From Clostridia bacterium (GTDB taxonomy: Bacteria > Bacillota > Clostridia > Oscillospirales > RGIG8002), in NCBI GenBank assembly GCA_017438525.1, contig JAFRVI010000033.1, positions 1 through 42,600 on the forward strand: a stretch of DNA of 42,600 nucleotides, given 5' to 3'. Every line of letters begins with the position of its first letter. The first letter of the stretch is position 1. The translations under genes were made by a program, and so were the position numbers. Positions 1 to 8,458 of the stretch are shown here, one piece after another. The notes under the pieces were generated by a model, which made no database searches, was not told where the DNA came from, and saw nothing but the letters and a program-made list of their open reading frames with translations.

Positions 1-29
1 AGGGCGTCTGCCAATTCCGCCACACCGGC
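1..29 (-). tRNA. tRNA-Leu, 5' part only (cut by window edge)
   Basis: Read on the minus strand, the first bases are GCCGGTGTGGCGGAATTGGC followed by AGACG. This is the acceptor 5' strand and D-arm typical of bacterial tRNA-Leu. The anticodon, variable arm and 3' end lie outside the window, so the isoacceptor cannot be named. Confidence 0.85.
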
Positions 30-102
30 GTTTGAACAGTCGTATGATACCACATCGGGCGGGAAAGCGCAAGTGGTTTTTGAAAAAATAAGGCGCAACG
101 CA

Positions 103-131
103 TTGACACCGGCGCGCGAAGATAGTAAAAT
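103..131 (+). promoter_or_regulatory. sigma-A promoter of the pfkA operon
   Basis: TTGACA (103-108) and TAAAAT (126-131) are separated by exactly 17 nt and lie 39 nt upstream of the pfkA start. It is the only good promoter seen ahead of the three-gene pfkA operon. Confidence 0.85.
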
Positions 132-169
132 ATAGAAGACGATAATCCATACGAAACGGATATGATACT

Positions 170-1144
170 ATGAGCGAAGAAAAGAAAACCATAGGCATAA
201 TGACCAGCGGAGGCGACGCCCCCGGCATGAACGCCACGATACGCGCCGTCGTCAGAAGCGCGCTTTCGCGCGATATGCGCGTTATGGGCATAATGCGCGG
301 CTACAACGGCCTTATCAACGACGAGGTCAAAGAAATGCATATGCGCAGCGTTTCGGAGATACTCCACCGCGGCGGCACGATTCTTTATACCGCGCGCTGC
401 GACGAGTTCCGCGCGCTTGAGGGACAGATAAAGGCCGCCGAAATCTGCAGGAAGCACGGGATGAGCGGCGTCGTCGTTATCGGCGGCGACGGCTCTTTCA
501 GAGGCGCGGTCGATCTGTCGAAGCAGGGGATAAACTGCGTCGGCATACCCGCGACAATCGACAACGACATCGCGGCGAGCGAATACACAATCGGCTTCGA
601 TACCGCTATGAATACCGCCTGCGAAATGATAGACAAGCTTCGCGACACCTCGCAGTCGCACGAACGCTGCTCCGTCGTAGAGGTTATGGGCCGTCACGCC
701 GGCCACCTCGCGCTTGAGGTCGGAGCCGCCTCCGGCGCGACTTCGATAGTTATTCCCGAGATCCCGATCGACATTGAGAAGGATATAATCGACAAGATCA
801 ACAGGGTGCAGCGCAAGGGCAAAAAGCACTTCATAATCGTAGTCGCCGAGGGCACCGGTCTGACGAACGAGATATCGCGCCGCATTCAGGAGGAAACCGG
901 CATCGAGAGCCGCGTCACCGTTCTCGGTCACGTCCAGCGCGGCGGTGCGCCGACCGTACGCGAAAGGGTCATGGCGAGCGCGATGGGATACCGCGCCGTA
1001 GAGCTGCTTTCCTACGGCGTGACAAACCGCGTCGTAGTGCTGAGAAACACGCAGATAACCGATATGGATATCAACGAGGCGCTCGGGATGAAAAAGCAGA
1101 TCGACATGAAGCTTTATCAGATATCCAACACCATTTCGATATAA
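170..1144 (+). CDS. pfkA: ATP-dependent 6-phosphofructokinase
   Basis: The protein phosphorylates fructose 6-phosphate with ATP to give fructose 1,6-bisphosphate, the committed step of glycolysis in the cytoplasm. Its 324 residues match the usual PfkA length. Visible motifs are the nucleotide loop TSGGDAPGMN (12-21), GGDGS (105-109), the catalytic stretch PATIDND (127-133, base Asp131) and EVMGRHAGH around residue 170. Gly in GGDGS and a small residue rather than Lys before TIDND fit the ATP-dependent, not the pyrophosphate-dependent, type. The ribosome site is weak (ACGGA, 156-160), but the ATG at 170 is the only in-frame start in the right place. It heads an operon with an XRE-cupin regulator and a uracil-DNA glycosylase. 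Confidence 0.96.
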   Translation: MSEEKKTIGIMTSGGDAPGMNATIRAVVRSALSRDMRVMGIMRGYNGLINDEVKEMHMRSVSEILHRGGTILYTARCDEFRALEGQIKAAEICRKHGMSGVVVIGGDGSFRGAVDLSKQGINCVGIPATIDNDIAASEYTIGFDTAMNTACEMIDKLRDTSQSHERCSVVEVMGRHAGHLALEVGAASGATSIVIPEIPIDIEKDIIDKINRVQRKGKKHFIIVVAEGTGLTNEISRRIQEETGIESRVTVLGHVQRGGAPTVRERVMASAMGYRAVELLSYGVTNRVVVLRNTQITDMDINEALGMKKQIDMKLYQISNTISI

Positions 1145-1162
1145 CGTTTAGGGGGAAGAAGT

Positions 1163-1732
1163 ATGGACAGCAAAGTCACCGATACCGCTCAGCGACTCAA
1201 GGGACTGCGCGAGATGGAGGATATTTCCGTTTCGCAGATGGCGTCCGCGCTCGGCATTTCAGAGGAAGTTTACAACGAATACGAAGCGGGGAAGCGCGAC
1301 TTCTCGATATCCTTCCTGCATAACTGCGCAAAGCAGCTCGGCGTCGACGTCGTCGACATAATCACCGGCGAAAGCCCGAAGCTTTCCGGCTACACCGTCG
1401 TCCGCACCAACGAGCGCCAGCCGATCGAACGCCGCAGGGGATTTACCTACAACCACCTCAACCCGAACTTCAAGGGCAAGATCGTCGAGGCGTTCGAGGT
1501 CTTCTGCCCGTATTCCGAAGCGGAGCACATCATGGGCATACCGCTTTCGACGCACAAGGGGCAGGAGATGGACTTCGTCCTCGAGGGCGAGCTTGACGTC
1601 GTCGTCGACGGGCACGTCGAACGCCTGAAGCCGGGCGATACGCTTTATATGGATTCCTCCAATCCTCACGGTATGAATGCCGTCGGCAAGGAAGGCTGCC
1701 GCTTCCTCGCGATAGTCGCGTCGGTCGAATAA
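1163..1732 (+). CDS. XRE-family transcriptional regulator with C-terminal cupin domain
   Basis: This is a 189-residue DNA-binding regulator. Residues about 10-68 form an XRE/HTH_3 domain (SQMASALGISEEVYNEYEAG). Residues about 110-187 form a small cupin barrel with HKGQEMDFVLEGELDVVVDG and LKPGDTLYMDSSNPHGM, expected to bind a small-molecule effector. Such fusions usually control small-metabolite or stress operons, and the target and ligand here are unknown. A strong GGGGGAAG site (1151-1158) sits 4 nt before the ATG. It lies 18 nt after pfkA and 3 nt before the glycosylase gene, so it is probably co-transcribed with both and might regulate the operon itself (inference). Confidence 0.88.
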   Translation: MDSKVTDTAQRLKGLREMEDISVSQMASALGISEEVYNEYEAGKRDFSISFLHNCAKQLGVDVVDIITGESPKLSGYTVVRTNERQPIERRRGFTYNHLNPNFKGKIVEAFEVFCPYSEAEHIMGIPLSTHKGQEMDFVLEGELDVVVDGHVERLKPGDTLYMDSSNPHGMNAVGKEGCRFLAIVASVE

Positions 1733-1735
1733 GCT

Positions 1736-2281
1736 ATGGAAGAGTTACGCAAAGAATGCCTCGAATGCAAGCGCTGCGAGCTGTGGAAAACGCGCAATAA
1801 CGTCGTTTTCGGCAAGGGCGATCCGCACGCCGACATTATGTTTATCGGCGAAGGCCCGGGCGAGCAGGAGGACCTGCAGGGCCTTCCGTTCGTCGGCAGG
1901 GCGGGGCAGCTGCTCGATAAGATGCTCGACGCCGCCGGCATACCGCTCGGCAGCGTCTATATCGCGAACACCGTCAAATGCCGTCCGCCGCACAACCGCG
2001 ATCCGCTGCCGGAGGAGAAGGACGCCTGCCGCGGCTGGCTTCAGCGCCAGATCGAACTGATAAACCCAAAGGTCATAATCGCGCTCGGGCGTATCTCCGC
2101 CGCCGACTACGTCAAAGAGGACATTCGCATAATGAAGGAGCACGGTCAGTGGATGGAACGCGACGGCAGAAAGTGTATGGCGATGCTCCATCCCGCCGCT
2201 TTGCTTCGCAACCCGAATCTCAAACCCGAGGCGTTCGCCGACATCCTCAAGGTGCGGGACTATATAGAAGAGAACAACTGA
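1736..2281 (+). CDS. Uracil-DNA glycosylase, family 4 (iron-sulfur type)
   Basis: The enzyme removes uracil from DNA and starts base-excision repair of deaminated cytosine. The 181 residues carry the family-4 pattern: Cys11 and Cys14 (CKRC), Cys82 (KCRPP) and Cys98 as likely [4Fe-4S] ligands, the active-site loop GEGPGEQED (38-46) and the HPAALLR motif (152-158). The ATG follows the previous stop by 3 nt without a clear ribosome site, which suggests translational coupling to the upstream regulator gene. A perfect terminator hairpin lies 17 nt beyond the stop. Confidence 0.95.
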   Translation: MEELRKECLECKRCELWKTRNNVVFGKGDPHADIMFIGEGPGEQEDLQGLPFVGRAGQLLDKMLDAAGIPLGSVYIANTVKCRPPHNRDPLPEEKDACRGWLQRQIELINPKVIIALGRISAADYVKEDIRIMKEHGQWMERDGRKCMAMLHPAALLRNPNLKPEAFADILKVRDYIEENN

Positions 2282-2298
2282 TGATCCCCATAAACAGG

Positions 2299-2328
2299 CC
2301 GACCGAAACAAGCGTTTCGGTCGGTTTT
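2299..2328 (+). terminator. Intrinsic terminator of the pfkA operon
   Basis: CCGACCGAAAC (2299-2309) pairs perfectly with GTTTCGGTCGG (2314-2324) around an AAGC loop, followed by TTTT. The 11-bp stem closes the operon. Confidence 0.9.
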
Positions 2329-2366
2329 CCGCATATTGACAATTTTATATAAACGGGTAAACAATA

Positions 2367-2822
2367 TCAGAATATCGCGCGTTCGAGACGAAGCAGGTAT
2401 TCCTTCTTTTCAACTCCTCCGGCGTAGCCGACGAGATTGGTGTTAACGCCTATCACGCGATGGCAGGGGATGATTATCGCGACCGGATTATTATGACACG
2501 CCATACCTACCGCGCGCGCCGCGCCCGGTTTTCCTATCGCGGCGGCGATCTCGGAGTAGGCGCGCGTCGCGCCATAGGGTATCTTCAGCATCTCGCGCCT
2601 TACCGCGAGCGCGAAATCGGAGCCGTCTTCGGTCAGCGGCAGGTCGAAATCCGTGCGGACGCCGGCGAAATACTCCTTCAGCTGTATCTGCGCTTCGATA
2701 AGCAGACGGCTTTCCCGCGTTTCAACGGCTTCTCCGTTATAATATGACAGTTCGCATATGCGCCCGTCATTTTCCGCGATAAACAGCTTGCCTACGGGAC
2801 TGTCAAATACCGCTGCGTTCAT
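2367..2822 (-). CDS. ogt: Methylated-DNA--protein-cysteine S-methyltransferase
   Basis: This suicide DNA-repair protein transfers the methyl group of O6-methylguanine to its own cysteine. In the chosen 151-residue form the active site IPCHRVIG lies at 118-125 with acceptor Cys120. It is preceded by the helix-turn-helix region YGATRAYSEIAAAIGKPGAARA. The frame stays open upstream to 2969, but GGAGGTG lies about 8 nt before the ATG at 2822, and the adjacent ATG at 2828 would be too close. The extra upstream residues would also overlap the divergent gene and its own promoter. It is transcribed alone. Confidence 0.94.
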   Translation of the reverse strand: MNAAVFDSPVGKLFIAENDGRICELSYYNGEAVETRESRLLIEAQIQLKEYFAGVRTDFDLPLTEDGSDFALAVRREMLKIPYGATRAYSEIAAAIGKPGAARAVGMACHNNPVAIIIPCHRVIGVNTNLVGYAGGVEKKEYLLRLERAIF

Positions 2823-2844
2823 TCTCATCACCTCCACCGATAAT

Positions 2845-2873
2845 AATATACCACACTTTCGCCGTCCTTTCAA
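2845..2873 (-). promoter_or_regulatory. sigma-A promoter of ogt
   Basis: On the minus strand TTGAAA (2868-2873) and TATATT (2845-2850) have a 17-nt spacer. It supports the ATG at 2822 as the ogt start. Confidence 0.75.
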
Positions 2874-2942
2874 CCGCTTTGTAGCAAACGCGGCCCTGCG
2901 AGAATAGAATATCATATAAAAGCAAAAGCGGGGAGTATGGTT

Positions 2943-4037
2943 ATGAATAACGGCGAAAAAAGCACGCATTATTTTCTCGGCGCAAACAGCGGCGAGGGTT
3001 TCGTATCAAGGTTCGACGAGCTCGACTGTATGCTCGGGCTGAATAGGAAAATCATCATCAAAGGCGGTCCCGGAACGGGTAAATCGCGCATGATAAGGCG
3101 CGTCGCGGAGCATTACGAGGGGATGGGCAAGGCGGTGGAATACATCCACTGCTCCTCCGATCCCGACTCGCTCGACGGAATAATCGTTGACGAGCTCGGC
3201 GTATGCGTCGCCGACGGCACCGCGCCGCATATCCTTGAAGCCGATCTGCCCGGCGTGCGCGACAGCATCGTCAACACCGGCGACTTCTGGGACGAGAAGG
3301 CGCTCGCGGCCGAGGCGGAGGCGGTCGCGGACCTCTGCAAGCGCATCAAGCACGAGTATAACTCCGTCTACCGCTCGCTCAAGGGCGCGGAACGGCTGAA
3401 AAGCGACAATTTCAACATAGTAGACGCGGGCGTGAAGCGCGATAAAATGAAGGCGTACACACAGCGCCTTATACGTAAAGAAATACCTTTTTCCGCGAAT
3501 CCCGAGCCGTATTACTACCGGCGGTATCTGTCGGGCATAACGCCTCGCGGCGTGCTGGTTTACTGGAACACCGTCCGCACGCTCTGCGACAGGGTTTACG
3601 TGCTGAACGACGAATACGGCGTCGGAAGATATATCCTTGAAGAACTTCGCACGGCGGCGGTGATGCGCCGGCAGAACGCGATAGTATGTCTCTGCCCGCT
3701 TTACGAGGGCGAAGTCGCGGAGCACCTGCTGCTTCCGGAGCTGCGGCTCGCGTTCGTAACGTCGAACGAATACCACGCGTTCCCCGGCGAGCCGTACAAA
3801 CGCATAAATATGCAGCGGTTTTACGATAACGAAAACGTCCGTTCGCACCGCAACCGCATCCGCTTCAACAAGAAGACTGCCGCCGCGCTGATCGGGAAGG
3901 GATGCGAGACGCTCGCCGGCATTAAGATAATGCATGACAAGCTCGAGCGGCTCTACACACATACGATGGATTTTGCAAAGCTCGAAGGACTTACGCGCTC
4001 CGTTATAGACCGCCTCGACGCTTTCGTCGGAGAATAG
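2943..4037 (+). CDS. Putative P-loop ATPase resembling the PRK06851 family, second P-loop degenerate
   Basis: The protein has 364 residues. The first half carries a clear Walker A, GGPGTGKS (41-48), followed by VEYIHCSSDPDSLDGIIVDE. It resembles, from memory, a two-lobed NTPase family of spore-forming Firmicutes annotated PRK06851, with no known function. In that family the second lobe repeats the design, with a stretch like YLSGITPRGVLVYW followed by another P-loop. Here the equivalent position reads VLNDEYGVGRY (about 219-229), with no Lys-Ser/Thr, so the second site is probably dead. The ATG at 2943 is preferred to 2937 because GGAG (2932-2935) then sits 7 nt away. It is divergent from ogt and stands alone. 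Confidence 0.7.
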   Translation: MNNGEKSTHYFLGANSGEGFVSRFDELDCMLGLNRKIIIKGGPGTGKSRMIRRVAEHYEGMGKAVEYIHCSSDPDSLDGIIVDELGVCVADGTAPHILEADLPGVRDSIVNTGDFWDEKALAAEAEAVADLCKRIKHEYNSVYRSLKGAERLKSDNFNIVDAGVKRDKMKAYTQRLIRKEIPFSANPEPYYYRRYLSGITPRGVLVYWNTVRTLCDRVYVLNDEYGVGRYILEELRTAAVMRRQNAIVCLCPLYEGEVAEHLLLPELRLAFVTSNEYHAFPGEPYKRINMQRFYDNENVRSHRNRIRFNKKTAAALIGKGCETLAGIKIMHDKLERLYTHTMDFAKLEGLTRSVIDRLDAFVGE

Positions 4038-4057
4038 GAAAAATTTTGCATTATCTA

Positions 4058-4087
4058 TTGAAAGAAACCTATATAGTATGCTATAAT
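4058..4087 (+). promoter_or_regulatory. sigma-A promoter of the DUF512-der-plsY-gpsA operon
   Basis: TTGAAA (4058-4063) and a perfect TATAAT (4082-4087) are separated by 18 nt, ahead of the ATG at 4138. Confidence 0.85.
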
Positions 4088-4137
4088 AACAAACAGAGTA
4101 ATATGCCCGCAGTGTGATCTGCGCCGGAAGTGAAACA

Positions 4138-5457
4138 ATGTCCGTAAATGTTGCAAAAGTGAATAAGCATACACCGGCGTATGAAGCGGGGATCCGCGCC
4201 GGTGCGCTTTTGCATAGAATAAACGGGCAGGAGATAAACGACCGCCTCGACTATGATTTTTACTCTTCCGACGAGGATCCCGTATTTGAGTTCGAGCAGG
4301 ACGGCGAGCTTCGCGAGGTAACGCTCGAAATGGACGAATACGACGACGCGGGACTTGAGTTCGACACCTATCTTATCGACTGCCAGCAACGCTGCAAAAA
4401 CAAGTGCGTCTTCTGCTTCATCGAGCAGAATCCCGCAGGTATGAGGGACGCGATATACTTCAAGGACGACGACTCCCGTATGTCGTTCCTCGCCGGCAAC
4501 TACATAACGATGACCGCCGTTGACGACGCGGAGCTCGAGCGGATGATCCGTTACAAGCTGAACGTCAACGTTTCCGTCCACACCACCGAGCCGGAGCTGC
4601 GGGTGGCTATGATGAAGAACCCCGCCGCCGCGAAGATAAACGACCAGCTTAAAAAACTCGCAGCCGGCGGCGTGAAGATGAACTGTCAGATAGTGCTATG
4701 CCCGGAAATAAACGACGGAGCGCATCTGGAACGCAGCGTGCGCGATCTCGCCGCGCTGTATCCGGCCGTGCAGAGCGTCGCGGTTGTGCCGGTGGGACTG
4801 ACGGAGCACCGCGGCGGACTTTCTCCGCTGCGGCTGAACACTCCCGAAGAAAGCGCCGCCGTGATAGACTTCGCCGAGAGCTTCGGCAGGGAGTTCAAAG
4901 CGAAGAACGGCACGAGCTTCGTTTTCGCCGCGGACGAGTTCTATATCAACGCGGGCAGGGCGATACCGCCGGCGGAGTACTACGAGGATTATCTGCAGTA
5001 CGAAAACGGCGTAGGAATGCTCGCTTCACTGCTTGACGAGTCCGAAGCGCTGATTGCTTCGCTCACCGAGGGGAAAAAGAAGGCGACGGTGCACGTTATA
5101 ACCGGCGTCGCCGCGGCGCCATACATAAAGCGCGTGCTCGAGGAGCTGCGGGCGAAATGTCCGCGTCTCGAATACGCCGTCCACGCGGTGAATAACGACT
5201 TTTTCGGCAGGAGCGTGACCGTCGCCGGTCTCGTTACCGGCACGGATATATGCGGCCAGCTCGCGAAGTTAAAGCTCAAGGGATACGTTTTTATCCCGGA
5301 TACGATGCTTCGTTACGAAAACGATATGTTCCTCGACAGCATGACGCTGAAAGAGGTTTCCAAGCGCCTCGGCGTGAAGGTCCGTCCGGTTCCCGCGGCG
5401 GGCGCGGCGCTGGCGCGTGAAATTGCGGAGGTATGCGGATGCGGAAGTATACGGTAG
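4138..5457 (+). CDS. DUF512 family protein: PDZ-like domain plus radical-SAM-type Fe-S domain
   Basis: This 439-residue protein belongs to a group of Fe-S proteins of unknown reaction, common in Clostridia and cyanobacteria and often found next to der. Residues about 1-60 resemble a PDZ fold (TPAYEAGIRAGALLHRINGQ). Cys86, Cys90 and Cys93 form a C-x3-C-x2-C cluster (CKNKCVFC) of radical-SAM type, with Cys82 just before it. The C-terminal half is the DUF512 domain (GRSVTVAGLVTGTDI, FIPDTMLRYENDMFLD). The ATG at 4138 has GGAAG about 8 nt upstream, and an earlier ATG at 4114 lacks such a site. Its 3' end overlaps der, indicating coupled translation. Confidence 0.88.
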   Translation: MSVNVAKVNKHTPAYEAGIRAGALLHRINGQEINDRLDYDFYSSDEDPVFEFEQDGELREVTLEMDEYDDAGLEFDTYLIDCQQRCKNKCVFCFIEQNPAGMRDAIYFKDDDSRMSFLAGNYITMTAVDDAELERMIRYKLNVNVSVHTTEPELRVAMMKNPAAAKINDQLKKLAAGGVKMNCQIVLCPEINDGAHLERSVRDLAALYPAVQSVAVVPVGLTEHRGGLSPLRLNTPEESAAVIDFAESFGREFKAKNGTSFVFAADEFYINAGRAIPPAEYYEDYLQYENGVGMLASLLDESEALIASLTEGKKKATVHVITGVAAAPYIKRVLEELRAKCPRLEYAVHAVNNDFFGRSVTVAGLVTGTDICGQLAKLKLKGYVFIPDTMLRYENDMFLDSMTLKEVSKRLGVKVRPVPAAGAALAREIAEVCGCGSIR

Positions 5458-6767
5458 CCGTCGTAGGCAGGCCGAACGTGGGCAAGTCCACGCTCTTCAA
5501 CAAGCTTACGGGCAAGCGAATTTCGATAGTGGAAGACACTCCGGGCGTTACGCGCGACCGTATTTACGGCGAGTGCGAGTGGCGCGGAGTGGTTTTTGAC
5601 CTGATCGACACCGGCGGCATCGAGCCGTCGGCTGACGACGTCATACTCGCGAATATGCGCGCGCAGGCGCTCGTCGCCATCGAGTCCGCGGACGTGATAA
5701 TCTTTATGACCGACGTGCGCACCGGTGTTACCGCCGCGGACGCGGAGATCGCATCCATGATAAAGAAGGCGGGCAAAAACGTAGTCCTCTGCGTCAACAA
5801 AGTCGACTCCGTCGGCAGCGTTCCGCCCGAGGTTTACGAGTTCTATTCGCTCGGTTTGGGGGATCCTTACCCGGTTTCGTCGGTCCACGGCTCCGGCACC
5901 GGCGATATGCTTGACGCAGTGTTCGAATACTTCCCGACGCTCGAGGGCGAGTCAGACGAAGAGGATATGATAAAGGTCGCGCTTATCGGCAAGCCGAACG
6001 TCGGCAAATCCTCGCTGCTCAACCGCCTCGCCGGCGAAGAGCGCGCCATCGTTTCCGATATAGCGGGCACGACGCGCGACGCCATCGACTCCCGCGTCGA
6101 GAACGAATACGGCAAATACCTCTTCGTTGACACCGCCGGACTCCGCCGCAAGCCAAAGGTCGACGCGGATATAGAGAAATACAGCGTTATGCGCACGCAG
6201 CTCGCTGTCGAACGCGCCGACGTCTGCGTCGTAATGATCGACGCCGAGACCGGATTCACCGAGCAGGACGCGAAGGTTGCGGGTATCGCCGTCGAAGCCG
6301 GCAGAGGACTTATCGTTGCCGTCAACAAGTGGGACGCCGTAGATAAGGAAACCGGTACGATGAAGGAATACGACAAAAAGCTCGCGGAAGGGCTTTCGTT
6401 CATGCCTTATGCGCCGTATATCTACATATCGGCGAAGACGGGGCAGCGCTGCGATTCGCTTTTCCAGCTGATAAACGAAGTCGCCGGAGAATGCGCGCGC
6501 CGCATCACGACCGGACGCCTCAACGAAGTGCTCGCCGACGCTACTACGCGCGTCCAGCCGCCTACAGACAAGGGCAAGCGTCTGAAGGTCATGTATATGA
6601 CGCAGTCCGGCACGAAGCCGCCGACCTTCGTCATATTCGTAAATTCCAGAGACCTATTCCATTTCTCGTATCAGAGATATATAGAGAACCGGCTGCGTGA
6701 AGTTTTCGGCTTCAAGGGTACGCCGATAAGATTCGTCATAAGGGAACGTGAAAAGGAGCAGTTCTGA
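5439..6767 (+). CDS. der: Ribosome biogenesis GTPase Der (EngA), tandem G domains
   Basis: Der is an essential double GTPase that assists maturation of the 50S subunit. In the 442-residue form, G domain 1 has GRPNVGKS (10-17), DTGG (57-60) and NKVD (120-123). G domain 2 has GKPNVGKS (184-191), DTAG and NKWD. A KH-like C-terminal domain follows. An in-frame ATG at 5433 exists, but GGAGG (5427-5431) would then be only 1 nt away. With the ATG at 5439 the spacing is 7 nt. The start lies inside the DUF512 gene and the stop overlaps plsY by 1 nt. Confidence 0.97.
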   Translation: MRKYTVAVVGRPNVGKSTLFNKLTGKRISIVEDTPGVTRDRIYGECEWRGVVFDLIDTGGIEPSADDVILANMRAQALVAIESADVIIFMTDVRTGVTAADAEIASMIKKAGKNVVLCVNKVDSVGSVPPEVYEFYSLGLGDPYPVSSVHGSGTGDMLDAVFEYFPTLEGESDEEDMIKVALIGKPNVGKSSLLNRLAGEERAIVSDIAGTTRDAIDSRVENEYGKYLFVDTAGLRRKPKVDADIEKYSVMRTQLAVERADVCVVMIDAETGFTEQDAKVAGIAVEAGRGLIVAVNKWDAVDKETGTMKEYDKKLAEGLSFMPYAPYIYISAKTGQRCDSLFQLINEVAGECARRITTGRLNEVLADATTRVQPPTDKGKRLKVMYMTQSGTKPPTFVIFVNSRDLFHFSYQRYIENRLREVFGFKGTPIRFVIREREKEQF

Positions 6768-7399
6768 TGTTTTATCTGAAGCTTGCGGGGATAGCGATAC
6801 TCGCTTATCTGCTGGGAAGTCTGTCATTCTCGATAATAGCGTCCGACGTGCTCGGTGAAGAGGATATACGCAAAAAGGGAAGCGGCAACGCCGGCTTGAC
6901 CAACGCGATTCGCACCGGCGGAACGTGGGTGGCGATAATGACCTTCATCGGCGACTCACTCAAGGGAGTCGGCGCGATTTACGCGGCAAAGTGGATAATG
7001 AGCTCCGACCCGACACCTTTTGCTGTTAATTGGGGAATGTACGTCGCCGCCGTCGCGGTTATGTTCGGGCATATTTATCCGGTCTTTTTCCGGTTTCACG
7101 GCGGCAAGGGAGTGCTTACGTCGGCGGCGGTCGTAGCCGTTCTGGACTGGCGCGCTCTTCTGGCGCTGCTCGGAGTCTTTCTGATCGTGTTCATTATCAG
7201 CGGCATAGTGTCGCTTTCTTCGCTCGTCGCCGCGATACTGATTCCCGGCGCGACGGTTGTCTTTAATTCGGACGGGTTTTATTATTCCATAATTTTCATG
7301 ACGATAATCGCCGTAACGATCATCGCCGGACATAAAAAGAATATAGACCGTATTATAAACGGTACCGAAAAGAAACTGTTTTACAAAAAGGAGAAGTAA
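6767..7399 (+). CDS. plsY: Acyl-phosphate:glycerol-3-phosphate acyltransferase PlsY
   Basis: PlsY is an integral membrane enzyme that transfers an acyl group from acyl-phosphate to glycerol 3-phosphate, giving lysophosphatidic acid. The 210 residues show about five membrane segments and the family loops KGSGNAGLTNAIRTGG and FHGGKG. The start ATG shares its first base with the der stop (TGATG), so it is probably translated by coupling. Its substrate is the product of the next gene, gpsA, so the two form a phospholipid-precursor pair. Confidence 0.96.
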   Translation: MFYLKLAGIAILAYLLGSLSFSIIASDVLGEEDIRKKGSGNAGLTNAIRTGGTWVAIMTFIGDSLKGVGAIYAAKWIMSSDPTPFAVNWGMYVAAVAVMFGHIYPVFFRFHGGKGVLTSAAVVAVLDWRALLALLGVFLIVFIISGIVSLSSLVAAILIPGATVVFNSDGFYYSIIFMTIIAVTIIAGHKKNIDRIINGTEKKLFYKKEK

Positions 7400-7401
7400 A
7401 T

Positions 7402-8388
7402 ATGGCTGCGATAACTGTTCTCGGCGCCGGAGGATGGGGAATAGCATTCGGCATAATGTGCTTCAGAAACGGCAACGCCGTAACGCTCTGGACGCCTTTT
7501 GACGAGGAGCGCGAGCTGCTGCTCCGCGAACGCGAGCATACCGCGCTGCTCGAAGGCGTAAAAATCCCTGAGGAAATAAAGATAACGTCCGAGCTTTCAT
7601 CCGTTTCGACCGCGGATATAATCGTCGTCGCCGTGCCTTCGTCCGCCGTCAACGAAACGGCGGAGAGGATAAAGGGAATAATAAATGAAAACGCCGTCGT
7701 CATCTGCCTTTCAAAAGGCCTTGACGGCACGCGCTTTATGCTTATGCACGAAGTTATAAGGGAGCAGCTGCCGGATTGCAAGCTCTGTGTCGTTTCGGGT
7801 CCGTCACACGCGGAAGAAGTCGCGCGCGATCTGCCGACGGCGGTCGTCGCCGCTTCCGAAGACGAAGAGGTGGCGAAATACGTTCAGCGTCAGGTCTCCT
7901 GCGACACGTTCCGCATTTACACCACTACCGACGTTATCGGCGTCGAGACCGCCGGCGCGATAAAGAACGTCGTCGCGCTCGTCGCGGGCGTGCTCGACGG
8001 AATGGGCTACGAAGACAACACCAAGGCGGCGCTTATGACGCGCGGCATGAAGGAGATCTCCGACCTCGGCGTCGCGATGGGCGGCAGGAAGACTACCTTC
8101 CTCGGCCTTGCGGGTTTCGGCGACCTGATAGTTACCTGCACGAGTATGCACAGCCGCAACAGGCGCGCGGGAATACTCATCGGGCAGGGCTGTTCCGCAG
8201 AGGAAACGCTGAAAAGGATCGGCATGACCGTCGAGGGCTACGCCACGACGAAGGCGGCGTACAACTTTGCCCGTGAGAAGAACGTGGAAATGCCGATAGT
8301 CACGGAAATGTACCGCGTGCTTTACGAAGGCAAGGATCCGCGCGTCGCGCTTACCGATCTGCTCAACCGCCCGATGAAGGCGGAATAG
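7402..8388 (+). CDS. gpsA: Glycerol-3-phosphate dehydrogenase [NAD(P)+]
   Basis: GpsA reduces dihydroxyacetone phosphate to sn-glycerol 3-phosphate, the substrate of PlsY. The 328-residue length is normal. The Rossmann motif GAGGWG (8-13) begins the N-terminal NAD(P) domain. The C-terminal helical domain contains ETAGAIKNVVALVAG, with the catalytic Lys, and GLAGFGDLIVTCTS. An AAAAGGAGAAG site lies just before the ATG, overlapping the end of plsY. It is the last gene of the operon and is followed by a hairpin shared with the convergent rpmB. Confidence 0.97.
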   Translation: MAAITVLGAGGWGIAFGIMCFRNGNAVTLWTPFDEERELLLREREHTALLEGVKIPEEIKITSELSSVSTADIIVVAVPSSAVNETAERIKGIINENAVVICLSKGLDGTRFMLMHEVIREQLPDCKLCVVSGPSHAEEVARDLPTAVVAASEDEEVAKYVQRQVSCDTFRIYTTTDVIGVETAGAIKNVVALVAGVLDGMGYEDNTKAALMTRGMKEISDLGVAMGGRKTTFLGLAGFGDLIVTCTSMHSRNRRAGILIGQGCSAEETLKRIGMTVEGYATTKAAYNFAREKNVEMPIVTEMYRVLYEGKDPRVALTDLLNRPMKAE

Positions 8389-8405
8389 GGGAAGAGCGCA
8401 AAATA

Positions 8406-8437
8406 AAAAATCCAACCGCGTAAGCGATCGGATTTTT
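8406..8437. terminator. Bidirectional terminator between gpsA and rpmB
   Basis: AAAAATCC (8406-8413) pairs with GGATTTTT (8430-8437). A smaller inner stem, CGC/GCG, is capped by GTAA, a GNRA-type loop. The A-run and T-run flanks suit termination of both convergent genes. An internal mismatched bulge lowers the certainty slightly. Confidence 0.7.
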
Positions 8438-8458
8438 ATCTTGTGTTTGGAGCGAGCG

